Shown: positions 24,931 to 33,089, numbered from the stretch's first letter. The stretch is 64,000 bases of DNA from Amycolatopsis dendrobii (GCF_014145675.1 NZ_JACGZW010000003.1:372001-436000); one strand, 5' to 3'. Translations and numbers: made by a program. Notes: a model not told the origin generated them from the letters alone.

Positions 24931-24964
24931 GGGGCTCCACGGATTGCGCGCACCGTGGAGCCCC
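24931..24964 (+). terminator. Terminator after the secreted-protein pair
   Basis: Perfect 12-base stem (24931-24942 with 24953-24964) and 10-base loop. Between it and 25268 no gene is seen. Confidence 0.8.
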
Positions 24965-25268
24965 GTCGGCTGTCGAACGGAATTCGAGCAGGCGCACAGG
25001 TGCGGCCGATCTTCAGGAAGATCGCCGTCACCCGATCCGCGGAAGCGCAAGGCCGCCAGGCTTGAACGGCCGTTGCTAGTGATAGCGCATACACAGCCAG
25101 GCGGGACGTCGCGCGGCAGAGTGAAGTGGTTACCCAGAGTTGCAGATGCTTACGCCTCGCTCGACAGTTTCTCGTAGAGCCAAAGTTCCGCTGCATCGAT
25201 CAGACTGGCCTCACATCGACCAGGCGTTAAACTCTGTCGTCCTCACTCTCGGCAGATAGGAGCTGAGC

Positions 25269-25505
25269 ATGGCCGACGAAGACTCTGGCCGGTTCCGCGT
25301 GGTCGTCGAACTGGATGGAGACCAGATCTCGGTGACGCTTCATGCGAGCAAGGCATGGAAAGAACGCTTCCAAGTGGCATCTCCGGAGTCGCGCCGAAAT
25401 TTTGCCGAAGGAGCCCGTGACGCAGCTTACAAAGCTCTGACAGATACCTTGCACGGTCTGTCGTTCAGCGGGGACACCTCCAAGGTCAGGACGATTCGTT
25501 CCTAA
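25269..25505 (+). CDS. Small phage protein of unknown function
   Basis: A 78-residue protein from ATG 25269 behind ATAGGAGCTGA. Beta-type first half (FRVVVELDGDQISVTLHA) and helical second half. No family was recognised. It faces the decayed metallophosphoesterase gene, stops four bases apart. Confidence 0.6.
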   Translation: MADEDSGRFRVVVELDGDQISVTLHASKAWKERFQVASPESRRNFAEGARDAAYKALTDTLHGLSFSGDTSKVRTIRS

Positions 25506-25508
25506 TGC

Positions 25509-25961
25509 CTAAGACTCCGGCCGCCGACTGTAACCCAAATGACGCCTAACCGGCGGAACGCCTTGTCCACTGAGGCCGCCGCACCGAGCGCGAGCCACGT
25601 CGGGCCGCGCCACGTCCAGCGCAGGTCGCGCGGCAGCCGCCAGATGCGCTTGGAGATCTCTACGGGCTCGCCAACTGCGGGCTTGGCGGCGCGCGCGAAG
25701 GCGAGCGTGATCTTCGTGATTGCCCTCGACGAATAGGACGCAAGCGTCCATCGCGGTCAGCGCACGCGACAGCGCTGAAAGATAGTCCTGCCCGCTCTCT
25801 CCCGAGTCGATTCCGAAGTCGTCCACATCAACAATGACGCGCGGCATCTCGTCGGGCAACAGCTCCAGCAGGCGACTGGCCCACGCCCACGCTCCAGCGG
25901 GTGTTCCTGTGCCGGTCGCCGCGAACACGTTACGTTTCGCGGCCATGTCAGCCAGGTTCAT
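25509..25961 (-). pseudogene. Metallophosphoesterase remnant, frameshifted and truncated
   Basis: The frame encodes DDFGIDSGESGQDYLSALSRAL and LFVEGNHEDHARL, the GNHE(D) metal-site block of small actinobacterial metallophosphoesterases. After this the frame becomes Arg/Ala-rich noise, but another frame continues the family sequence: KPAVGEPVEISKRIWRLPR and LRWTWRGPTWLALGAA, then SVDKAFRRLGVIW. A one-base-type shift in the repetitive CGCGCGCCGCC near 25680-25700 explains this. The N-terminal GDxH metal site and the C-terminus are missing. It is probably a dead gene. Confidence 0.65.
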
Positions 25962-26046
25962 GGCGTGTTCCGTTTCGGTGTGAGGGGTGGCACCCGGTCG
26001 CCCCCTACGGGACCGGGTGCCACCCGGGGCAGCCGGGTGCGGCGCG

Positions 26047-26343
26047 TCACCCGGCGGGTTTCTCCGCCCGCCATCGAGCCAGGAGGCTCTCGCCCGCCGA
26101 CGTCAGCGTCATGCGGTAAAGCCGCTCGCGTTCGGGCAGGACAGTGCGTTCCGACGTCCACAGCGGCGCGACTTCCGGCAACGTCAGCCAGGTGTCGGCG
26201 GCGACGCCGACGCCTGCGGGCATCCACCGGCGACGGCCGTTCACCTCCGAGAGAACCGTGAAGTACTCCCGTCGCGCGATCGCCTCCAGCCATCTCAGGC
26301 GGGCTTTGGTCATGTGAAGCGGGTCCTGGACACGGCCAGGCAT
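26047..26343 (-). CDS. Small phage protein of unknown function
   Basis: A 98-residue protein from ATG 26343 (GGAGG site). Patterns like RLRWLEAIARREYFTVLSEV and RLYRMTLTSAGESLLARWRA suggest a winged-helix-like fold. It may be a small DNA-binding protein, but this is uncertain. An inverted repeat lies 28-42 bases upstream of its start. Confidence 0.6.
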   Translation of the reverse strand: MPGRVQDPLHMTKARLRWLEAIARREYFTVLSEVNGRRRWMPAGVGVAADTWLTLPEVAPLWTSERTVLPERERLYRMTLTSAGESLLARWRAEKPAG

Positions 26344-26370
26344 GGACGGCCTCCGATAGCAAATGAATTG

Positions 26371-26385
26371 CGTCGCATTGCGACG
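26371..26385. promoter_or_regulatory. Candidate operator palindrome CGTCGC-ATT-GCGACG
   Basis: A perfect 6-base inverted repeat with a 3-base spacer just upstream of the gene at 26047-26343. A related site (TCGC-AAC-GCGACG) lies at 28243-28255 upstream of the XRE regulator gene. The pair could be its binding sites; this is inference. Confidence 0.4.
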
Positions 26386-26572
26386 AAGAATGACGGAAAC
26401 CGCTTCCGTGGCACAGGAAATCGGGAGCCGGGCAATGCGCGGGCGTGTGCACGATGGTACGGTTTCGCCCAGACGCCCCCTGCGCAAAATCGCGCAGGGC
26501 ACTCCCTGTTCAGTCTCCCCCGAGGTGTTGCGCCGACGCCCCCGCGCCGGTCGGCGAAAAGCCTCTTTCTGC

Positions 26573-26989
26573 TCAGCCCACCGCCGAGAGTTCGCGGGAC
26601 CGCCCGGCCCCGGACAGCGTGGCTTTCACCCGGTCAAGCTCGTGCCGCAGCAAGAATTCACGAGCTTCTGCGCGCGTCACCCGGAACCCTCGAACGTTGT
26701 AGTCGGGGTTGTCGTAGCGCACCTCCGGGTCAAGTTCCTCGAACTTCATCAGTCTCGGGCTCACGTAGAACAATTGGCGCACGTAGTATCCGCACCCGTT
26801 GTGGCAATGGAACTTCACGCAGTGGGTAGCCCGAGCATGGCCCCTGAGCTGCTCCAGGAAACCGCCGGTTCGTAGCTTTCGGCGGCGCACTGAAGGCTTG
26901 TCGACGTCATGACCCCAGCCCCGGCAGAAAAGCCACTCGAACGGGATGCTGGCCAAGTACTCGTCCTTGTCGGTCGCCGAGTTAGTCAT
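26573..26989 (-). CDS. Phage protein of unknown function, possible metal binding
   Basis: A 138-residue protein from ATG 26989 with GGAGAA upstream. Cys and His are clustered (LFCRGWGHDVD, ATHCVKFHCHNGCGYYV), suggesting a zinc site. The C-terminus is helical and charged (TRAEAREFLLRHELDRVKA). No family was recognised. Confidence 0.62.
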   Translation of the reverse strand: MTNSATDKDEYLASIPFEWLFCRGWGHDVDKPSVRRRKLRTGGFLEQLRGHARATHCVKFHCHNGCGYYVRQLFYVSPRLMKFEELDPEVRYDNPDYNVRGFRVTRAEAREFLLRHELDRVKATLSGAGRSRELSAVG

Positions 26990-27193
26990 GATTCTCCGTT
27001 CCTGTGCTGAGAAAGCGGGCGCGGCGTCGACATGAGACAGACGATCGCCGTCCTGGGGATTGAACTGATTTCGGTCGAGAGGTGCCGTACGGAGCCCGAC
27101 GAGGGCACCGAGGCCGACCACGGAGCGGCGGGAGATCAGTTCGCCCGCCGCGTCCCACGTGGTCAGTGCTGCCGGGCGAAGAGCCCGGCGGAG

Positions 27194-27529
27194 TCACCGG
27201 CCGGACAGCTCCACCGTGCCGACCGACCCTCGCGGAACGGGTGCGGAAATCCGCCCGACCGCGACTATGTACCGCTCTTTCTCCGGCACACCGGAGACGA
27301 CGAACCGCCCGACGCATCCGCCTGGCGTCGTGGTGACGTACATGCTCGCCGACCCGCCGAGCCCCGTCCCGTCCTCATCGGACACCGCCGGTGCCGGACG
27401 GTTCGCCAGCTCCGCGCACGAGGCCCAGACATGGCCGGACATCGTCACCGTGTCCGGCCGCAGCAACGCGCCTCCCAGACACCACCCGAGCACGGCCAGT
27501 GCCGCGAGGTACAGCACGGCCCTCTTCAC
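27194..27529 (-). CDS. Membrane-anchored small protein
   Basis: A 111-residue protein with GTG start at 27529, 7 bases after the XRE gene. One N-terminal hydrophobic segment (AVLYLAALAVLGWCLGGALL) is followed by an extracytoplasmic beta-rich domain with two cysteines (WASCAELAN and GGCVGRF), which could form a disulfide. The function is unknown; an envelope or superinfection-exclusion role would suit. Confidence 0.6.
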   Translation of the reverse strand: MKRAVLYLAALAVLGWCLGGALLRPDTVTMSGHVWASCAELANRPAPAVSDEDGTGLGGSASMYVTTTPGGCVGRFVVSGVPEKERYIVAVGRISAPVPRGSVGTVELSGR

Positions 27530-27536
27530 GGCTCGC

Positions 27537-28115
27537 CTACACCTCGATGCCGCGGTCCCGGAGGAGTTTCCCCGGGTCGGCTCCGGACAGCTCGGCCAGC
27601 TGCTCCACCAGCACTTCGACAACGCGCTCCAACTGGGTGACGCGCTGCTTCAGCAGGCCGCCGTCCGCGGGCCTCGCTGACACGGGCGGCAGCGAGAAGG
27701 CCGGCGTTTCCTTCGGCGTGCGCGGCGAGGAAACGGCGAGCGGCGAGGTGGTCTTCGCGTACATCTTCGTCGCCGTCCGCTGCGCCGTCGGCTTCCTCGG
27801 CTTCGGCTTCGACTTGGGACCGGATGCGGCATTTTCCCAGTACTCCGGGTCGACGTCTTCCGCGTAGTACTGGTCGACGAGGCTGCCTTGCGGCAGCTCC
27901 AGGGCTGTTTCCAGCTCCGGAATCCGAGCCGGAGGCTTCGACGCCTCCGGCAGCCAGTACACCGTGTTCCGCGCAGTGCCGATGCTGACCTCCCAGCTGT
28001 CGGCCAGCTTCTTGTAGGTGAGCCCCATCTGCCCCATGCGCTCGCGCAGTTTCCGGCCCATGAACTGGATCCGCTCCGCGCTCGGGTATTCGGTCTCCAC
28101 GACTGAGGCCGTCAT
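27537..28115 (-). CDS. XRE-type regulator with C-terminal coiled coil
   Basis: A 192-residue protein from ATG 28115 (GGAGAG site). The N-terminal half holds a Cro/C1-like helix-turn-helix (GRKLRERMGQMGLTYKKLAD followed by SWEVSIGTARNTVYWLP), then a basic Pro/Lys linker and a leucine-rich coiled coil (LLKQRVTQLERVVEVLVEQL), suitable for dimerisation. It is a second possible repressor, apart from the one near the integrase, and may control the leftward gene block. Confidence 0.75.
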   Translation of the reverse strand: MTASVVETEYPSAERIQFMGRKLRERMGQMGLTYKKLADSWEVSIGTARNTVYWLPEASKPPARIPELETALELPQGSLVDQYYAEDVDPEYWENAASGPKSKPKPRKPTAQRTATKMYAKTTSPLAVSSPRTPKETPAFSLPPVSARPADGGLLKQRVTQLERVVEVLVEQLAELSGADPGKLLRDRGIEV

Positions 28116-28387
28116 GAACTCTCCATTTCTTTCGGAATATTGTTGCTGTGCGACAAGGCGCAGGCGGCGTCATCGCCCCGCGCCCCCGTCGCGCCGACCC
28201 CCCGCGCCAGTCGCGGAAAGTCGCCCGGTGTTGAAACTCGACTCGCAACGCGACGTTAGAACTTGATCTCGGAAATTTCTACCGAAATCGGCTGCGCCAT
28301 TCCGGTGATTCCATCGGTTACCCTGCGTGATTTACCCAGCCCTGTAGCGGTCTCCCGAGCGGGCTACCCCATCTGGAGGTTGACAGC
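28116..28387. promoter_or_regulatory. Gap upstream of the XRE regulator
   Basis: Contains the palindromic half-site pair TCGC-AAC-GCGACG at 28243-28255, which resembles the operator-like repeat at 26371, and an AT-rich patch at 28262-28290. A leftward promoter for the XRE gene is expected here. Confidence 0.4.
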
Positions 28388-28996
28388 TCACTCCTCCTGC
28401 TTGGCGTCGGTCTGCGCGGAAATTATGCGGCTGACCTGCACGGCGGTCCGGTCGAACATCTTTCCGAGTTGCGTGTGGTTGTACTTCTCGGCAAGATGCG
28501 CGATCTTTTCGTCCCTCAAACGGCGTATCGCCGACCGCTGGTCTTCCGCCAGGGCCAATGCGTATTTCAGCTGCTCGACCTGCTTGTCGGCCGCAGCCAG
28601 CAGGGCGACCAGCGGATCGTGCTCGATCTCGACGACGAGCGGACCCCGATCTTCGGGGTTGATCGAGGTCACCAGCGGCGGCCCTGCCGCGATTGCCTGG
28701 GAGCACTGGCGCATGAGGACTCGTGCCGAGTTCCGCAGCCCGCGCGAGGACTCGCCCGCATCCGACGGGTTCATGATCCGATCGGCCGCGTCGCGCAGCG
28801 TCTCCAATTCGTCGGACGTGAGCGCGGCCGCGAGCACCGACCCGTCACTCTGCCGCTTGAGCGAGTGCAGGTGCCGGTACAGCGTCACCGCAGGCTCCTC
28901 GCCCTCCCGGTACGGCTCCAGCGCCGCGGCACCCTCTTCGCTCTCCATGAGCCAGTCCAGGATGCCCTGGTTGATGCGTACTGCCTTGCTTGCCAA
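28388..28996 (-). CDS. Helical DNA-binding-like phage protein
   Basis: A 202-residue protein with TTG start at 28996 behind GAGAAGGAG. It is mostly helical. The last 50 residues (IRRLRDEKIAHLAEKYNHTQ followed by LGKMFDRTAVQVSRII) look like a homeodomain-type helix-turn-helix. It may be a regulator; no specific family was recognised. Confidence 0.62.
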   Translation of the reverse strand: MASKAVRINQGILDWLMESEEGAAALEPYREGEEPAVTLYRHLHSLKRQSDGSVLAAALTSDELETLRDAADRIMNPSDAGESSRGLRNSARVLMRQCSQAIAAGPPLVTSINPEDRGPLVVEIEHDPLVALLAAADKQVEQLKYALALAEDQRSAIRRLRDEKIAHLAEKYNHTQLGKMFDRTAVQVSRIISAQTDAKQEE

Positions 28997-29095
28997 CCGT
29001 CTTTCTCCTTCTCTCGCCCGTCGCGGACGGGTGTGCCAGGGCTGGGGAGTTCCCTCAGCCGGCTGGGTGGTGGCTTCTGGGCCGCCCGGCCGCCG

Positions 29096-29305
29096 TCACT
29101 GGACATCCCAGTGCGCGAGATGCTCGCGAACCTGCTCCAGCTTCTCGCCGTTGCCGCCGACCGCGCTCACGAGCTGCTCCAGCAGCAGAGCCTGACGGCG
29201 GCTCTCCCGGAGCATCCGAACCCTCCATCTGACCTCGCTGGCGCAGTCCTCGACTTCGCGCAAGGTGAGTTCGGGGTAGTGCTTGTCGGGATGTTTGATC
29301 TCCAT
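29096..29305 (-). CDS. Small helical phage protein
   Basis: A 69-residue protein from ATG 29305 behind AAGGAGA. It is a largely helical, charged protein (REVEDCASEVRWRVRMLRES). The function is unknown. A hairpin pair of the repeated intergenic type lies upstream (29379-29421). Confidence 0.6.
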   Translation of the reverse strand: MEIKHPDKHYPELTLREVEDCASEVRWRVRMLRESRRQALLLEQLVSAVGGNGEKLEQVREHLAHWDVQ

Positions 29306-29378
29306 GGTTCTCCTTACGGTGGTCGGCTCCGGTGCCGACCAAACGTTACGGCTTTCGCCGATGCCACCGCTTGGTGTC

Positions 29379-29421
29379 GGCCATGTAGCCACGCACCCGG
29401 CCGACTCCCGATGAGTCGGCC
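29379..29421 (-). promoter_or_regulatory. Intergenic double stem-loop, copy 1
   Basis: Main stem GGCCGACTC / GAGTCGGCC (29399-29407, 29413-29421) and a small GGC/GCC stem (29379-29390). It lies between the genes at 29432 and 29096. It belongs to the element family described for the copies at 30074-36612. Confidence 0.55.
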
Positions 29422-29431
29422 GCGAGCGAGG

Positions 29432-30052
29432 TCACACAGTCCCGTCAGCGAAGCGGGCGGCAAAGTCTTCCGCGTGCCACGCTTCCCGCATGGGCGGAAG
29501 GGCTTCCGCGACGCTCGACAGGAGCGCCTGGTCGAGCAGCTCCCGCGCACGGTCCTCGTTGCCCTTGGTGAGCTTCAGGAGGATCTCCACCACTGCCTGA
29601 GTCACGGCCGCGGCGCGGTCGGCGTCCAGACGCAGCGTGGAAACGAGAGGTTCAGCGGCTTCGACAGCGTGCCGCCGCTCGGCCGTGACTGTGCGCCGTG
29701 CATAGGCAGTCGCCGAACCGGGAGCGGCGAGATAGTCCAGAACCGGCAACCCCATCCGCCACGCGGCGTCAGCCATGTCGACCGGTGGCGGTTCGGTGCG
29801 GCCTTGCTCGGCCCATCCCTCGTAAAGGTCGAACTCCCAGAAGAACGGGACGTCGTCGACGTCGCGCCCGACCACTTGAACCCCGATCGTCCGGTGGTCG
29901 GCGCGAAACACGCGAGTGGCACCGCGCGGGCGCGCGAGGTACTCGGGCGAGTCCGGGTTGCAGGTGCGCAGGAGCTTGGACATCTGTTCATCGGTGTATT
30001 CGTTCCAGACCTGTCCCGTGTCGGGGTCGCGTCTGATCCACTTTCCAGGCAT
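29432..30052 (-). CDS. Phage protein of unknown function
   Basis: A 206-residue acidic protein from ATG 30052 (AAAGGAGGAA site). The first 90 residues are mixed alpha/beta (WIRRDPDTGQVWNEYTDEQM), then helices. No family was recognised. It is part of the leftward small-gene series. Confidence 0.62.
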   Translation of the reverse strand: MPGKWIRRDPDTGQVWNEYTDEQMSKLLRTCNPDSPEYLARPRGATRVFRADHRTIGVQVVGRDVDDVPFFWEFDLYEGWAEQGRTEPPPVDMADAAWRMGLPVLDYLAAPGSATAYARRTVTAERRHAVEAAEPLVSTLRLDADRAAAVTQAVVEILLKLTKGNEDRARELLDQALLSSVAEALPPMREAWHAEDFAARFADGTV

Positions 30053-30073
30053 GAGCGGGTTCCTCCTTTGTGT

Positions 30074-30088
30074 TGGCTCGTGTAGCCA
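30074..30088 (-). promoter_or_regulatory. Intergenic stem-loop, copy 2
   Basis: TGGCT / AGCCA stem with a 5-base loop, equivalent to the small second hairpin of the other copies, between the upstream stop (30164) and the ribosome site of the gene starting at 30052. A weaker upstream stem is formed by GCGGCCGA and TCGGC around 30095-30118. Confidence 0.5.
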
Positions 30089-30163
30089 CGCCTCGCGGCC
30101 GACTTAGCAGGTTCGGCAGCGAGCGAAGACGCGCGAGCGTCCGGGCGCTTGAGCAGCGGTGTG

Positions 30164-30400
30164 CTAGCCGACGAACTCCGCGTTGCCCGCAGGATCGACG
30201 GCGATCAGCCCGGCTTTGAGCAGCCGCTCGTATCCGGCTGCCGCGGTCGGGTTCGCAAGCAGCCAAGCCCGGGTGCGTTGGCCGCGCGGGTAGTGGTGGC
30301 CGAGGTACTCCCAGCGACCGGCTGTGTGCCTGAGATTCCCGGACGCCTTGAGGTTCATCAGCAACAGGAAGTCCCGTGCGCGGTTCGCTTCGTCGGTCAT
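30164..30400 (-). CDS. Small phage protein of unknown function
   Basis: A 78-residue protein from ATG 30400, overlapping the upstream stop (ATGA). Basic and helical (RARDFLLLMNLKASGNLRHTA), with a winged-helix-like end (YERLLKAGLIAVDPAGNAEF). No family was recognised. Confidence 0.6.
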   Translation of the reverse strand: MTDEANRARDFLLLMNLKASGNLRHTAGRWEYLGHHYPRGQRTRAWLLANPTAAAGYERLLKAGLIAVDPAGNAEFVG

Positions 30401-30921
30401 GCGGTTTCCACGACCACGGTCACTGCGGTGTCGGCGGGGCCGGTCACTGAGGCGGTGCCGTCCCGGTGCAGTGTGACCACGATGGGCCGGTCGCTGTCGA
30501 GGATCTCCTCCGCGCACTTCGAGTGAAGCGCGTACGGCGCTTCCTCCACGGTTTCGCTGGGATAGCGGGCGATGACCGCGACGCTGTTCCTGGGGAACAC
30601 CCCCTCGCAGTGCCAGCAGTCGAAGACCTCATAGTCGTGCGGATTGCCGGTCGTCACGACGAGCAGCGGACCGATTTCCATCTTCGGCTCGACCGTCGTC
30701 GGCGGCGGCGAGGGCGCGGACGCCGTGCGACGCACGATGTCGCCTGCGGAGCGTTGCCATGCGCGCGGAAGCGGCGCACCGGTCGAGAGTGCTGCGTCCA
30801 GGGCCTCGATCGACTCGCGGAGCCCCGAGAGTAAACGTTTTGGCGCACCGTCAGCCTCGGCGAGCAGGCCGCGCAGGCGGGTCAGCAATTCGTCGGTGGT
30901 GTGCCGAAGCTGTTCCATCAT
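30397..30921 (-). CDS. Phage protein with a C-terminal Cys/His domain
   Basis: A 174-residue protein from ATG 30921 (GGAAGA site, ATGA overlap). The N-terminal half is helical (LLTRLRGLLAEADGAPKRLL). The C-terminal 90 residues contain FDCWHCEGVF, then LHSKCAEEIL and VVTLHRDGTASVTGP. The same pattern recurs in the protein at 31573, so this is a repeated probable zinc-binding domain of unknown function. Confidence 0.65.
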   Translation of the reverse strand: MMEQLRHTTDELLTRLRGLLAEADGAPKRLLSGLRESIEALDAALSTGAPLPRAWQRSAGDIVRRTASAPSPPPTTVEPKMEIGPLLVVTTGNPHDYEVFDCWHCEGVFPRNSVAVIARYPSETVEEAPYALHSKCAEEILDSDRPIVVTLHRDGTASVTGPADTAVTVVVETA

Positions 30922-31580
30922 TCTTCCTTTCGACAAGGGCGTTCGATGAACGCCTCGGTGTACTCAGTTCCGCTCACCGCGGCCGATATCGGGGTGTAAC
31001 AGCCCCAGCAGACGTTCGCGACCAAGCCTGTGGTGAACTCCAGTCGCAACGTGGCGGGCTCCATGCATGGGATGCCTGCGTCGTTCGTGGTCTCGCACAG
31101 CGGATTGGCCGGGTCTTCCACGTACAGATATTCGGGATCGTCTTCTAAGCGACGGTCGTTGGTGAACGACCGCAGCCACGCCTGCACGGTGACGCCGGGG
31201 CGGTCGTCCACCCATTTCCGAGTTCCGGCCCTGGTGCTGTCCCAGAAGTAGGCTGCGGAGAAACTCCGGTAACCGGTAACCACAACTCCCCAGGGTGCTC
31301 GCACGATGGGGTCGGTGAAGTCGATGTGCTTCTCCACGCACCGCGGATGGAAGGCCACCACCGTGAACGGGTCAGTTTCACGTGCGGCGTAGACGATCTC
31401 CGTCCCCGGCCGGAACGTGCCGTGCTCGGCTCGGGCGTGCGGCTTCCATTGCCAATCGGCGCACCAGCACATCAGCCCGCGCGCTCCCACAGCCTCAACG
31501 ACCGCGACGACCTTCAGGCCGTCGCCGATGTCATCCCCGACGGACCACGTGGGATCTTCAACCGAAGCCGCGTCAGTCAT
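30918..31580 (-). CDS. Phage protein of unknown function
   Basis: A 220-residue protein from ATG 31580. Several Cys-rich spots (LMCWCADW, FHPRCVEKH, PLCETTNDAGIPCMEPA, NVCWGCY) suggest one or two metal sites. The word FHPRC resembles FHERC and LHSKC in its two neighbours. It overlaps the upstream gene by 8 bases and the downstream gene by 4. Confidence 0.62.
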   Translation of the reverse strand: MTDAASVEDPTWSVGDDIGDGLKVVAVVEAVGARGLMCWCADWQWKPHARAEHGTFRPGTEIVYAARETDPFTVVAFHPRCVEKHIDFTDPIVRAPWGVVVTGYRSFSAAYFWDSTRAGTRKWVDDRPGVTVQAWLRSFTNDRRLEDDPEYLYVEDPANPLCETTNDAGIPCMEPATLRLEFTTGLVANVCWGCYTPISAAVSGTEYTEAFIERPCRKEE

Positions 31581-31971
31581 CTGTCTTGCTCTCCGGTGTC
31601 CGGAGTTTCAACCGGACAGTCACGGTGCCAGTCTGACCAACGTCGCTCCCTGGACCTGTCACGCTGGCTGTACCGTCCGGATGGACGGTGACTACCAACG
31701 GAACACAGCGCTTGCGGTATTGCTCGGCGCAGCGTTCGTGGAACCCGCGAAGGTCCGCCGGGTCGTCGTCTGGTCCGCCGTAACGGACGACCGGGCCAGT
31801 TTGTCCGTCAAGGAATGCCTTTCCGCATTCCCAGCAGTGATAGACGTCGTGGTCTTCCAAGTCGCCGAACGCCACAACGATGCTGTCGCCCAAGGTGTCG
31901 CCGGGCACCAGACTCGCGATGTCCGGACCGAGCGGCGGACAGATGACAGGGCACACAGTCTCAGTGATCAT
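31573..31971 (-). CDS. Cys/His-domain phage protein, paralogue of the 30397 product
   Basis: A 132-residue protein from ATG 31971. It carries YHCWECGKAF, GFHERCAEQY and VVTVHPDGTASVTGP, aligned in order and spacing with the C-terminal half of the protein at 30397. Cys-x2-Cys plus His/Cys form a likely zinc site. The two look like a local duplication with divergence. Confidence 0.65.
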   Translation of the reverse strand: MITETVCPVICPPLGPDIASLVPGDTLGDSIVVAFGDLEDHDVYHCWECGKAFLDGQTGPVVRYGGPDDDPADLRGFHERCAEQYRKRCVPLVVTVHPDGTASVTGPGSDVGQTGTVTVRLKLRTPESKTDD

Positions 31972-31999
31972 TGAGATTCCCTACTTCCTTTCTTCTGGT

Positions 32000-32045
32000 T
32001 GACCGTGCGGTCACGGCGTGCGCGCGTCCGAATCGGGACGCGCGC
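32000..32045 (-). promoter_or_regulatory. Intergenic double stem-loop, copy 3
   Basis: Read leftward after the upstream TAG (32065): main 10-base stem (32020-32029 with 32036-32045, apex GTCC/GGAC), then the mini-hairpin TGACCG-CA-CGGTCA (32000-32013), then AAAGGAAG before ATG 31971. Flanks match copy 4 closely while its outer stem pairs differ with compensation (GCGCGC here, GCACAC there). Confidence 0.7.
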
Positions 32046-32064
32046 CACCGATGTCACGCACGGG

Positions 32065-32661
32065 CTAGTCGGTAGCCCCGGGGCTCCACTCCCAGACGGG
32101 GACATCAACGACGTAGTATTTAGCGCTGTCAGCTCGGGCCAGCCAGCCTCCGCGGAACCGCCAGACGGTCAGTTGGGTCCGGTCTCCGGTCGGTCGCAGG
32201 GTGCTGAGATCCGTTGCGATGGTCGCGGGGCCGCCCGAGCACGACACCACGGTTTCCGTTCGGTGGGTGCTCGCGTTGAACGTGATCGATGCGTGGCCGT
32301 CGTCGGGGTACTTGCCGACCATTCCGCCGATGACGGCGATGTCGCCGACCGACACCATGTTGCCCGCCCATGGCCACGGTGCCGCGAGCCGGACAGCGTC
32401 GCCCGGCATGGGCCGGTCCTTCTTCTCGGCGTAGACCGGTTCGAGTCTTACGCGAACCTGGTTTTGCGCGAGGTCTGCTGTCGTGATCTCGAACGCGTCG
32501 CCGTTGTCGCCGGTGAGCTTGAGCGGCCACTCCGAATAGAGCGTGTACAGCTTCTCAGCGACGGTGGCGTGGGTGTCGACACCGTCTCGGGTGACGATGA
32601 CTCGGTCGCCCTTGTCGAACGAAACCATCAGGGAACGTGCCCGGAACTCGTTGCGGTCCAT
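32065..32661 (-). CDS. Phage protein of unknown function
   Basis: A 198-residue beta-rich protein from ATG 32661 (GAGAGGAA site). Short strands repeat: VSFDKGDRVIVTRDG, GDAFEITTADL and SVGDIAVIGGMVGKYPDDG, suggesting small SH3/beta-barrel modules (KOW-like look). No family was recognised with confidence. Confidence 0.62.
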   Translation of the reverse strand: MDRNEFRARSLMVSFDKGDRVIVTRDGVDTHATVAEKLYTLYSEWPLKLTGDNGDAFEITTADLAQNQVRVRLEPVYAEKKDRPMPGDAVRLAAPWPWAGNMVSVGDIAVIGGMVGKYPDDGHASITFNASTHRTETVVSCSGGPATIATDLSTLRPTGDRTQLTVWRFRGGWLARADSAKYYVVDVPVWEWSPGATD

Positions 32662-32678
32662 CGTATTCCTCTCTCGTT

Positions 32679-32724
32679 TGGCCGTGCGGTCACGGCGCGC
32701 ACACGTCCGAAACAGGACGTGTGC
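32679..32724 (-). promoter_or_regulatory. Intergenic double stem-loop, copy 4
   Basis: Main stem GCACACGTCC / GGACGTGTGC (32699-32708, 32715-32724) and mini-hairpin TGACCG-CA-CGGCCA (32679-32692, leftward reading), followed by GAGAGAGGA and ATG 32661. Outside the stem it is nearly identical to copy 3. Confidence 0.7.
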
Positions 32725-32743
32725 CGCCGATGTCACGCGCGGG

Positions 32744-33073
32744 CTAGAAATCCCCGGTGATCTCCCTGCGGTGCTGCTCGCGGGCGTCGTCCAGCCACTC
32801 CTCACCGAAGCCGCACATATCCGCGAGGTGCATCAGGTCCACCACAACGGAGATTGCTGCTTGCTCTCCGCTGATGACGTCCGAGCCGTTGTGCTCGAAC
32901 AGGAGCAGCCTCACCGCACGCCCGGCGCGGATTCTGTTGTCTCGCAACATGCCCTCTGGCTCGGGGTCGTTGGTGATCCGGCCGTCGCCGATGAGTTCTT
33001 CCGGATCGAGCCCAAGCCAGGTTTGGTCTCCTCCGGACTGCTGAAGACGTCCGGGCTCTCGTTGTGTGTCCAT
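32744..33073 (-). CDS. Small acidic phage protein of unknown function
   Basis: A 109-residue protein from ATG 33073 behind GAAGGAAA. It is acidic with one helical core (AISVVVDLMHLADMCGFGEE). No motif was recognised. Confidence 0.6.
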   Translation of the reverse strand: MDTQREPGRLQQSGGDQTWLGLDPEELIGDGRITNDPEPEGMLRDNRIRAGRAVRLLLFEHNGSDVISGEQAAISVVVDLMHLADMCGFGEEWLDDAREQHRREITGDF

Positions 33074-33089
33074 GCTTTTTCCTTCGTGT

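Noticed and set aside
28263..30085. Long frames on the + strand opposite the leftward genes
   Set aside because: They are antisense to genes with good ribosome sites and contain no family motif.
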